From: Pampus argenteus
Taxonomy: Eukaryota; Chordata; Actinopteri; Scombriformes; Stromateidae
Reading direction: 5' to 3'
DNA length: 64,000 nt
Assembly: GCA_036937835.1 (NCBI GenBank)
Contig: CM072874.1
Span: 18,320,501 to 18,384,500, forward strand
Both the position numbers and the translations under genes were made by a program. The notes under the pieces are model-generated. The model was not told the DNA's origin. It made no database searches and was given only the letters and a program-made list of their open reading frames with translations. This document shows, one piece after another, positions 21,393-31,640 of this stretch (positions are counted from its first letter, which is position 1; each line of letters starts with the position of its first letter).

Positions 21393-22313
21393 AGCTTCTG
21401 CAAAGCTGCAACACTGGCAGGAAGTCTGCATCTTAACCTCAGCAGAGGATGATTAAGCAGGTTAGTTCACATTTTACTGCATCGCTTACAAATGAGGCCT
21501 CAGCAGTTACTTTGGAAACACACTATTATAGGATCTAAACAAATAAAACCCCAGAGAGAAAGGTTCAGCTCCCAATTTACACTTTCTGATAACTGAAATT
21601 GTGACTTATGTCCACTAGAACATTTTGTACACTTCTGCTTAATACATGAGGGGTTTATTTCATGTTTAAAAGAAATTGCTGAAATTGTCATATTCAAGTG
21701 TTCATGTTTATAATGTAAAAAAACAAAACAAAATCAGACAATCACAAATATTCAGTTACAGGTATTTTCAAAGTATCTAACACCTTGTTTAGCTTTCAGA
21801 CTTTCAGAGAATTTGTGGAATGTGGAAATCCACCCACCATTACAGTACATGTGATAATCTGCAGACACTGATGCAAGGGAACGCTACGAACTGTACGCAC
21901 AAATGGATTTGACTGACTTTCCAAAGTGAAACACTCATTCTTTCAACGTTAAAAGAATGTAAAGGCTCTATATGTGGTTTATGCTTGATTAAAAAAAAAA
22001 AAAAAAAGCTTTATAACGGAATTGGAAGGAGACTTTCAGTAGCGAAGAACCCGTCCACATGTTCTTTCCTTATGGCTAACAGTTATTTTCTCAGTCCTTT
22101 TTCTTTTAACCACACAGACAGCACTTCCATCAATACAACGTCTCTACGAATAAAGTTTTAAAATATAACCACTGAAAATCTGTCGAGCACTTATCAAAAA
22201 AGGTACAGTAACCAGCGGTGGAGTCCATAAGGAACTTAAAGGTTCCTGCGCCTGAAGGCCATGTATGAAGTCAGTGATACAACTTAACAACATCTCGGTT
22301 CGACACCCCGTTG

Positions 22314-23967
22314 CTATAACGCTGGCCGTCCATTTAATTTGTCATGCATGAGCGCGATGGCTCCTCCTGTGAAGTCTCTGAGAACCTGCACCGTCTCCCG
22401 CTGGAGCTGCAGCGACTCGCGCACAAACTCCTGCTGAGTCTCTGCCAGCTGCTGCACCGACTCGGACAGAAGCTCCAGGGATCGTGAAACCGTCTCCAGC
22501 AGGATGTTGGTGGCGTGCTGCTCCTGGAGGCTCAGCGATGCATTGTGTAACATATTTTCCCTCGTGTTCTGTGAAGGCTGACCTGGCGTTGGAAGTGCGG
22601 CTGTTGACGTCGAAGGTCCAGAAGACGTCTGAGCTTGACCTTGTTTCTGGATGCCGTTGTTTCCTTGGTGATCTCCTGTCGGCTTTACTGCCTGAGTGGA
22701 AGGCAGCGCGTCATCTCTTTGGTCGTCGTCGGAGTCTGCAAACGCAGCATTAGCAACTTAAGTCAAAGTAAAATGCACATCGGTGTTTTCTTATTACTGT
22801 TAACGTGTCGCAATAATTCAAGCTCTTTCGTAAATTGTATCCAAATCTTGACAACTCACCTTCTGTAGTGGGTATTTCATAATGCACATCGAAGGACAGT
22901 TGTGATGAGTCCCCTGCAATAATCAAAGTATTTGAATGAAACTATTTTATGTATGTCTCTTTAAGAACTTCTTAATTAAGATAAAATTATACATTTTTCT
23001 AAAACTATAAAACAAGTCACCCACTGTGCATACATTTATATTTTGTGAACACAAAAGAGGAAGATAACATGGAGTCATTCAAAAAAACACAAAAAGACAT
23101 TAACTTCACAGATCTTTACATTGAAATTAAGTAAATACTGATAAAATGTCCAGTTTTGGTTGAACTATGCCTTTAAGCACTCACAACAAGAGCCACTTTG
23201 GTTCCTCTTTGCTACCTGACTGTGGGAGTCCACTCATGGTGTAGGAGTTTGGTGGGGGCATAGACGTCATGTCCAACCCGCCGTTGGGAGAACTCTGCAT
23301 TCCTATCATATCCTCCTCTTCCATTTCCTCTTCCTCCTCTGGCACATCGTCATCATCTCCCAGGGGGCCAAAGTCACCCGTGCTCTGGTCTTCCTCGTCC
23401 ATCTCCAGAATCTGGAGCACTATTTTCTCTGTCTGATTAAGGTCTCTAGAAAGACGCGAGTTGAGGCCCCTGTGGGGCACTGTCCCTGACCGCATAGCAG
23501 CCACTTTCCGCTTAGTGTCACACTTTAGGTCAGACCATTTCTTAATGACCTCGATGACCTCGCGCTGGCACTCCCCGATCTCATTTACGCGTGCCGTAAT
23601 CTCTGCCCAGGTGCGCTTCTTCATGTCTGTTGGAACCCCACGGTTGAATTTGCCTTTAGGGATGGGAAAAAAATAAATAAATAAAAATGTCAAATGTCTT
23701 TATGTCGGTGATGGTGCTACATTCAACATTTTATTATTCCCAATTTTACTATAATCTCTAGTACACTCATGTATGATGAAAGCATTGTGTTTGTTGCAAT
23801 CATAAAGTGAATTATGGGACAAGCACTTGAGGACACATACCCACAACAACCATACGATGTTTCCTCACTTCATCCAGCAGTATGTGGACTTCGCTGAAAG
23901 AGAAACGAGCTTTTCTTTTCTTGAAGCGTGTAACACTGTCTTGGTTGTAGTATATCGGTGAAGACAT
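22314..23967 (-). CDS. Myb/SANT-like DNA-binding protein (MYPOP/NAIF1 type)
   Basis: Four coding exons: 23841-23967, 23216-23653, 22860-22913 and 22314-22735, all joined in phase 1, giving 346 residues. The N-terminus carries a Myb_DNA-bind_5 type domain (about 17-95): KARFSFSEVHILLDEVRKHR, then TWAEITARVNEIGECQR and KKWSDLKCDTKRKVA, with the three spaced tryptophan/aromatic positions of the family. Next come a strongly acidic stretch (about 128-163, DDDD then EEEEE), a Ser/Pro/Gln-rich linker, and a C-terminal amphipathic coiled-coil helix (about 275-340). This layout (Myb domain, acidic linker, terminal coiled coil) resembles NAIF1 and MYPOP and suggests an oligomeric nuclear transcription factor. 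Start ATG 23967 is the first residue of a conserved-looking MSSPIYYN start; an acceptor just upstream near 24001 suggests a non-coding first exon. MYPOP lies near NOVA2 in human, which supports but does not prove that orthology. Confidence 0.8.
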
Positions 23968-26900
23968 CCTCCACACAGTGTCAAGAGGTGTCCGTGTCAG
24001 CTGTCTGATTAACAACAAAGTTGGAAGAGCGTGTGTTGATGAAAATGATAAATGTGTCACCGGTGCATTGTTTTCACTGATTCAAATCTGACATGTGAAC
24101 TTGAGGACAATATAAACAACAGCTGACTTGATGAAAGCTAAATAATTCATATTGATGCATACACTCATTCATGCTCAGCAGCTGAGCTTCGGTCGTGCGT
24201 GCAGTCATAGTTAGTTGATCAAGTAAACGGGTAATCAATGCATATTATCAACATTTCAATTGAAACGTAATTACGTTGCGCGGGTCTAAGTGCAGGTTTA
24301 ATGTGGCAATAATATTGTCAGTGTTAGCCATTGACTGAACAATGGACGATGCTACAGTCACTTTACACACGCGATAGCCTGGTTAGCTCGCAGCATTTTG
24401 AGCCCACTCGTACGTACAGTCAAATAACAGCTTTACCTACGTTGTTCTAATGCATTTAAAAAAACGAGAGCTATTTCATTTCCCCTTATACAGTGTAACA
24501 TATACTTGGTTAGCTGGCTTTAGTGTTATGTTACACAACAGCACACACTATGTTAGCTCTCTTTACAGCAAGACAGCGAGAGCTAACGCTAGGTCAGAGT
24601 CAGAAAAGGCTATTGAAGCACTTCGTTCACGTAACCTCGCTTTTCAGGGTGTAATAAAATGCCAAGAATAGCCCAGGAGATGATAAACATACCCCCAAGT
24701 CAAAGAAGTTGGGATTTGGTCCAGAAACGTGTTGATAAACTTCCTTATCGAAAGATAGCAATTGTCAAGCTAGCCAGTATGAAGCTAACGCTAATGCTAC
24801 ACAAAAGATGTCCGGTTAGCGATTAAAGCGTTATTGACCAACATAACCATACTAGTCTGGCAATGAGTACGTGTCTTTTAGTATTAGTTTCGTGTGTAAT
24901 TTATAACAACAACCACAATTATTGTGGTGAGTTCACTAATCACATTAACTTTGTTTATGTTTATTTTAACTGTTGTAACAATGTGCTTTTAGTTTGAAGG
25001 AGCACGCCTCACTTCTGGTATCGCAGGCTGGCTTGACACACACACAGACACACACACACGTTGCAGATATAACACTATATATGCATTTTTAGAAAAGTAG
25101 GTCAGTGAATTTAAAGCCTTTACACCTATTTTTATTTGTCACGTTTCTTGAGCTCGAAACTGCCATTGATCATTTCAAATGTCTTTTTTTGCCAATTCTA
25201 ATAAAACATTTGATCTGAATTATCCAGATCCCAGACCAGCTGATGAATTCATGAGTCACTGAGTAATTACTCAAAGTAGCCATTGATCTAACTGTCAGCG
25301 GTGCATCAATAACAAGTCTGACATATTTATCACATTTTTTTTATTCCAAATACGGCACAAGTATTTATTTTGCCAAGCAGTTCGATGACTGTGGCTAGAT
25401 TAGAACAACATGGTTAAAAAGCTCTTAATATTGGCATCTTTATTGCATGCAGTGGTGACATACATATCTGTTATATATTATGAATTCACACATTGTGCTG
25501 GCATTATCTGGTGCAGGCATTTTCAATAAGTACACAGTGAAAAGTAGAAGGAAGCAGTAAGCTGCTATGGCTAGTTGCACTACCAGCATTAAACATTAAA
25601 TGGCACAGTATCAGCTTTGTTTCTTAGTAGGTTAATGTACATTACTGCAACACAAGAGATACAGGATTGGATATAGTGGATATTTACATTAACAGATTAC
25701 CATTAATTTCAGGTAACTTGAAAGACATTTTCTAGTGTAGAAATCGCTGTGATTACACATTGCTATTCATAAACAGTAACAGTGTTACGCTGATGCAAAA
25801 TAATGGAGTGTATAAATCATTGGGCCTTCAATGTGCTGTGGGAAGGGAACAATCTATATAATCTGCATATGTATATTTTTAAGATTTAACCAACAATGGT
25901 GAGCTGTCCGGTCAGTGTACTTGGGGCTGATTTCACATAGACACCAAATATGACTGAGGTCTAACAAAAAGACTCCTCAGGGCTGCAGGGGCATGTACAG
26001 ACTGGTTGATTACCATCCCCCAACACTTACCTGTGGGGTTTGAACAACATGCACCCCTTTGACCCTTATGAGTACATGGAATTTGGTGACCTCCCTTAAT
26101 TCTCAGAATAGCTCCACCTAACTTGAACAGAGCTCTACTCACACACAATTCCTGCAAACACCTGTGCGTGTGCAGAACCTTTAATTTGGACTCTCTTACA
26201 TAGTGCTGTGCATCCTCGCAGGTGACTTCAGTTACTGTGAAAGTTGGTTAGAACTCTGCTCTGGATGAACTTGGGTGGAGTCACTAAATCCCATGCACTA
26301 ATTATGAATGATGCCCCGGCAGGTGAAACAAAACGGCATAGAGATGGAGATGTGAATCGAGCAGCTATACTGTACATGCTCACCTAGCTCTGAGAAGGTT
26401 CTCCTAAGGCAAAACAGATGTCATGCAGGCGAATGACATGAAAAAACATGGCCACACAAGCTACAGCTTAACGCCGTTCACTCCAACTAAAAGTGGGTTT
26501 TCCTGTTTTCAATCAGCTGTGACAATTTTTGCCGTTGTCACAAAGTGTGATTGTTCAGAGATAGTCTGGGGTTATAGCGGGTAACCTGCAGGATTTTAAC
26601 AGTCAGTTTACATTTTCAGCATTTTGGCACTAAAATAGTCTAAGAGAAAATCTACATATCTTTGTGAAACTGGCCCCAAGCACGTACTAACAGCTTCCTG
26701 CTTTCACATTAGGTTTTTCACAAATGTCACGGTGTAAAGCACCTTGATGTCGGCCTGCTTCTTCTCATGCCATTTGGATTTGTGGGCATGAGGCAGAGCA
26801 AGAGCCAACGCCATACAAGCAGGCAAAATGATACCAATTCAACATACTGTACTATCATGTTGGCTAAATACTTGTCCAGGGCATTCAGTAGTCATTTACA

Positions 26901-27151
26901 TTTTATCCTCAACTATGGATATCATTGTGAGTGCAGGTTTGTGCTTTCCCCGAGTTATGATACAGTATCAATTCTGTCTTGCAATAAAACATTGACACCA
27001 GATAATGCATTAACATTCAAAATAAACCTGCACACACAATGGATCTGCTGAATGACACGGGAAGTTTTAGGGAAGGTTGAGAAAATATTTTGTACTGTGT
27101 AGAAAAAATGAAGTGGTTCCGTATAACGAGCGTGAGAGTCATCGTCTGGAT
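23968..27151. other. Intergenic DNA between the Myb/SANT gene and capns1
   Basis: The left part up to about 24.8 kb should hold the promoter and non-coding first exon of the Myb/SANT gene. It has several GCTAGC/GCTAAC-like words but no clear TATA box. The right part contains the capns1 3' UTR; a poly(A) candidate at 25439-25444 on the minus strand would give a 1.7 kb UTR. A short CA-rich stretch lies at 25038-25060. No further gene seen. Confidence 0.45.
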
Positions 27152-30100
27152 TCAAGAGTACATGGTCAGCTGAAGCCACTGGAAAGACAAGAGCAGAGGA
27201 GACGACTTAAGAAAACAGTGAACTGTTCCTATTAACAGAATCAAACTGCTTAAAAAAATAAAAAACAAACTAAATTCCAGTGAAAACCCACTGATGAGTT
27301 TACCTCTTTAATATTGACTTTGATAGTCCCATTGTTATCCTTGTCCAGGGTTTTGAAGGCACCTGAATCAGAGCAGATATTAAGTCAACCGCACCTTCAG
27401 TTTATGAGGTTAGACTTCAAGACAATCATCCGTATCACGCAGACGAAGCCGCGTGACTAACGACAGAATCGACTTACGGAACATGGCGTCCAGCCTCACA
27501 AGGCAGCCGATGTAGTTGTCAAAATCCATGTTCCCGCTTTCATCGCTGTATCTGCGAATTATCATCTCGAACAGCTGGTCGCTGAGGGGGAAGCCTGGGG
27601 AGATGTCGCACAGACGATACCGCGTTACTTTAAGATTAAATAGCGTTTACACAAAGGATCCATGCAGACAGGCTGCTTAATGCAAATATATTCACAACTG
27701 ATACGATATTCAAATAATTAACCCTTTACACAGGAGCTCAAAGATGAGCTGAGAAACATTTGACTTGTATTTGACTGGCTGCCTACATCTATCATTGACA
27801 AACAACAGCTCACAAATTCTACATTTGACAGAAAGATAATGATGATAAACATCAACATCCAATACTGTCTATCCTAAAACAGTGTTGATATGTAATCAAG
27901 GGCTCTTTTGCAAGATCTGCCTGCATTTCTGGCTTCTGCTGTTATTACTGGAATTAGTCAAGTTTTCTTTTGTCTTGCCGTCATCTTTTCAACAGTTGAG
28001 CAATCGTTGGGTGGGGGGAAACTCACCAGCAGCTCTGAAAGCACCGGGGAGCTCATCTGCACCAATGACACCGGAGCCGTCTCTGTCATAGGTCTTGTAC
28101 ACTCCCTGAACAATAACACAAATATTTAAAATGTTACGTCTTCTGAAAGTTTCCTGGTGAGCTGATTTACAACCTATAAAGAAACAAAAAAAGAAGAAAA
28201 AAAAGTCCTCTTCAACAGCCTAAATAGACTATTTGCTATTTAAAATAAATAAATACATACATAAAGAAAAAGAAATAAGGTGCGTTTTGCTTGTACTGTT
28301 AAGCTTAATCATCATCAAGCACCAGATACACATGTCCCAGCATTGAGTTTGTTTGACAGGAAATGAAATGATCTGCTCCAGTGTGAAGCCATTTTACTAA
28401 CATGTGTTGTTTAGTAAACAGTGTGCACATTTATACTAATGTAAAACATGATAGCTAATCGAAATAAGGAGGACTTTGGAACGCTGCGCTTTACTTGAAA
28501 CCCTGATAAATAGATGACAAACTGCTTAAACTACAGCTGGTTTTCATGTTACTGGAAACAATTAACTCTGGCCGCAGGAATGTGTGCTGCCTAACACAGA
28601 AACAGATGCGGAGGACAAACAAAAAGGGCGCGCTGTACTTGCCTGCCATTTCTTTATATTGTTCCAAAGGTGTTTGAATTCATGGAAGCCCAGTTTTCCA
28701 GTGCTGTCGCTCTGAAACAGCGTTAAGGACAACCGTCTAAGACAAACACGTGCATTACTCATGTAAATGCTGGATTTGCACAAAGCCCATTTTTTTATAT
28801 GTGCTTCCTCATACGTGCGGTACAGAAGTCACTGTCTGTCGGGAAAGAATGTAAAGTTTTTAGTCCAACTTGTTTACAGCTCTGCAGCTGGGGTTTACGT
28901 TACAAATGACAACGATAACATGACTTCCATTTAGCTACCTTTAAACCGTTTACTAGTGGAATAGGTCATTAATATCGATAGACTTGTGTGAGCGGGCCCT
29001 TGTACTTTTGTACACTACAGGTTAAAATGAGTGCAGATTTGGTCTGATTGTGGAAATCTAGTAAACAGTGGGTGTGATGGAGTCTGATGAGTCACATCAT
29101 GTCCCTTTTTGTCACCAACAGCTTTTGTATTTGTTCTGTTCTGTGTATTTTTACTGTGTGGTCACCGTCAGCTTTATGTTATAACCTGGATTACACAACA
29201 CATAAAGCCTAGTAATGATAAGAAAAGGATGCATCCATGACTGCCACCATGCTCCTGCAAGACTCAATAGAGAAACCATCTGTCTTCAGGTCTCCATCTA
29301 AAATGTAAGAGAGAAAAAAACAGTCATTCACCATGTTGTATATCTTTTTTAATATAAATTTATAAAAGAAAAAGTGCAGATACTGTGAAGGACTGAATCA
29401 CAGCAGACTGAGTAAGAAAGACAAGACAATAAATACACACAGAGACGTGTACTGTAACAGACCAAGTCCAAATATGAAAACATGTCTCACGTTTTAAAAT
29501 GATTCTGTTCAGGATGTTCATCAACTCAGTTGGGCTCACTTCCATGTCCTAAATGACAAACGTTCAAAAATGCAAATGTCAAAAAAGCCTGCAGAAACAA
29601 CTGTGTGGTTTGTTTTTTTTAAAAGTTGGAATACATTAAATCAAACCCTGTTATGGCTGGCATTGTATATAGATTTCACACGTCTTTCTATGTAGTAGTT
29701 CTATATAGTGGTGGAGTTCGTCATTCCCACCCTACTTAACCCTGAGGGATTTACAGGGAAAAGATGCATGAAAGTAATGAAACACAATGTTATTACACAA
29801 TGCACAATGATAACACTGTATACCGTGCACTCTCTTTACACTGTACCACAGCTGTGTTGAAGGGATAGTTATTATTATTGCACGTCTGTCTCATACAGCC
29901 ATGTCTACATAATCATTTTTTTGGCATGACCATTTTTGATTTTTGCAAGGCAGTAATGGAACAACAAGCAGCAGCCACAATAAGCAGGCGACAGGCTGCA
30001 CACCTCAAACTCCTCAGTAACTAACCAACTACCTGCGCTGTGTGCCACATGAAACCAGATCACAGTTGTAATTACTGACTTCTTCATAAAGACATTGCGA

Positions 30101-30741
30101 GTTTGTGTATTTGGATTGTAAACAAATACACCAGCTGCTCCCTTGTTGTATTTTCAGACAAAGCAGCTGCTCATGGAGTGCTTGCTGTAGTATTAAACCA
30201 CTGGTCTCACTAAAATCAACCAGGACTGAAATCTTTAAGGTTTATATCTTTAAATAGCTAAAACAAACTTAAGAATTAGATCTTGTTGTATTCATGAAAT
30301 GGATTACCGGGAAAAAAAACCAAAAAACACACAGAGATGTACACTCACGTCTCCGGCCAGCTGCTGGAAGACTCTGCGGAACTGTTTCTCCTCATCGTTC
30401 TCAGACTGCTCTGCATAAGCAGCTGGCCTGCGCGGTGGAGGCTGTGAGAGAGAGTCACCAGCAAATGTCGTTACAAACACTGACATTGTGCAGAGTTAAC
30501 AGTACAGTGACAGACAGATAAAGCTAGTTAAATAATGTTTGTCACTCACAGGGTCAGCAGGCACAAACTGGGCTGGGTCGATGTTGCTACAAAGACAGGA
30601 TCAAGATGAAGAAAGACGTTCAAACACCAAACCACTTTTTTTTTCTTTTCTTTTTTTTTTTTGGCATGAACAGGAATATTGTGCAGATTCTCACCTGACA
30701 GCATCAATGATGCCACCTAGGAATTTTTTGGCAAGAAACAT
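27152..30741 (-). CDS. capns1: Calpain small subunit 1
   Basis: Ten coding exons: 30695-30741, 30550-30586, 30349-30441, 29491-29548, 29233-29297, 28643-28711, 28027-28105, 27478-27594, 27304-27362 and 27152-27178, giving 216 residues. It is the regulatory subunit that stabilises calpain-1/2 through a penta-EF-hand dimer. Visible matches: FLGGIIDAV, EEKQFRRVFQQLAGDDMEVS, SCRSMVAVMDSDSTGKLGF, FKHLWNNIKKWQ, IIRRYSDESGNMDFDNYI, and the exact family ending WLQLTMYS. EF-2 loop begins at D100 and EF-3 at D130. The long glycine-rich N-terminal domain of mammals is almost absent, so the protein is short (mammalian 268). Introns 5 and 6 have GC donors. Because intron 5 interrupts the EF-2 loop between D100 and S101, and flanking residues match family sequence exactly, the GC junctions are forced. 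Which fish paralogue (a or b) is open. Confidence 0.95.
28106..28642 (-). other. U2-type GC-AG intron of capns1 (intron 6)
   Basis: The donor reads CAG/GCAAGT, the classic context of the rare functional GC donors, and the acceptor reads TTCAG/GGAGTG. The conserved junction KKWQ/GVYK fixes the boundary in phase 0. Using the GT four bases further on would shift the frame. Confidence 0.8.
28712..29232 (-). other. U12-type GC-AG intron of capns1 (intron 5)
   Basis: The intron starts GCATCCTTTT (29232 downward), the minor-spliceosome donor consensus (A/G)TATCCTT with the second base changed from T to C. It ends with TCCTTAAC (28729-28722), a perfect U12 branch-site consensus whose branch A lies 11 bases before the final G of the CAG acceptor. 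No GT donor exists that keeps the conserved VMD/SDSTG reading. The intron is 521 bases long. Confidence 0.75.
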
Positions 30742-31562
30742 CTTCAGGTCAACTGTGAATGTAAAACGCAACATAAGTAGGCAAAAAATAAATAAATAAA
30801 AATTCAGACACAAAACTGACAGAATCAACTACCAGTAAGCCGTTAATAGTGGAAGTAAAACAATTAAAATTAAGAAAGTAGCAAACTAAAACCAAACAAA
30901 CAAACCGGTTCAGTGTTTAAGTAGCTAAGCTAAAACAACACTGGCTGATCGTGTTGTTCATCAAGCAATGGCATGTCCTGTTTTCTTTGAATAACGTTAC
31001 ACACTCTATTAGTGGCACACCCACATATCTCTTAACATGTTGTCCATATAGAAAATATTCGATGCCGCGCCCACACTGCTAACAAATAGCGTATTTACAA
31101 GGTTGTCTTGTTGCTCTGTAAGTTTACAATGACATATCAAACTTTTAGCCTACTAGCAGGTTAAATGTCCTACTGGTGCAGTACTGGTAAGATTAGGTAA
31201 CTTGCTTCAATCCCACAAAAACATACAGCTACAATATAGTAGCGTTACACTCGAAGGTTGGCATTCAGGTGAGATTAGCTCACATGATGATAGGTCATTT
31301 TATTGACGCAATCTGACTAAACAGTTCATTTGAACGTAACAGTGCGGAATTCAGCTACTGTCGACAGTCTGTACAGCAGCTAACTTTAGCTAAACCAGCT
31401 AAGCTAACGTCAAGCAAGCTACATGGATAGCCGCGTTAACTGTTAACTTCAGCAACAAACTCTAGTTAGTTACCGTGATTAATAACGACCTAACTCCGGT
31501 TCTGGGTTTAAAGCATATTAAAACGCGACTATCGTCATCTAAAAGTCGACATACATATTTAC

Positions 31563-31640
31563 CTTAAGGCAACAGCTCTGTTGAAAACTGTCGTGTGCGG
31601 TTGCGGGAGTTTCACTGTAAACTCAGCTGGCAGGAGACTC
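31563..31640 (-). promoter_or_regulatory. Non-coding first exon and promoter region of capns1
   Basis: A donor TTAAG/GTAAAT ends at 31563. An acceptor CACAG at 30755-30753 opens the coding exon 11 bases before the ATG. Together they suggest a 5' UTR exon whose upstream end near 31640 is a guess. No TATA box is evident; a housekeeping-type promoter fits the gene. Confidence 0.4.

Larger units (their letters stand above)
13479..22313. other. Gene-poor DNA upstream of the Delta gene
   Basis: About 8.8 kb with no credible exons. All open frames are short and unlike known proteins. It holds G-rich tracts (14168-14243), a long GT repeat (14745-14805), a tandem duplication (15064-15103), a probable interspersed repeat (17380-17756), a TTG repeat (18442-18468), a GC-rich island (19545-19740) and a CTCF-like motif (21381-21392). 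Delta genes usually have dispersed enhancers, so regulatory sequence is expected here. The right-hand end includes the 3' UTR of the Myb/SANT gene, with a weak poly(A) candidate at 21654-21659. Confidence 0.5.

Noticed and set aside
28636..28642. GT a few bases after the GC donor of capns1 intron 6, considered as a normal donor
   Set aside because: Using it would add four bases and shift the frame out of the conserved calpain sequence.
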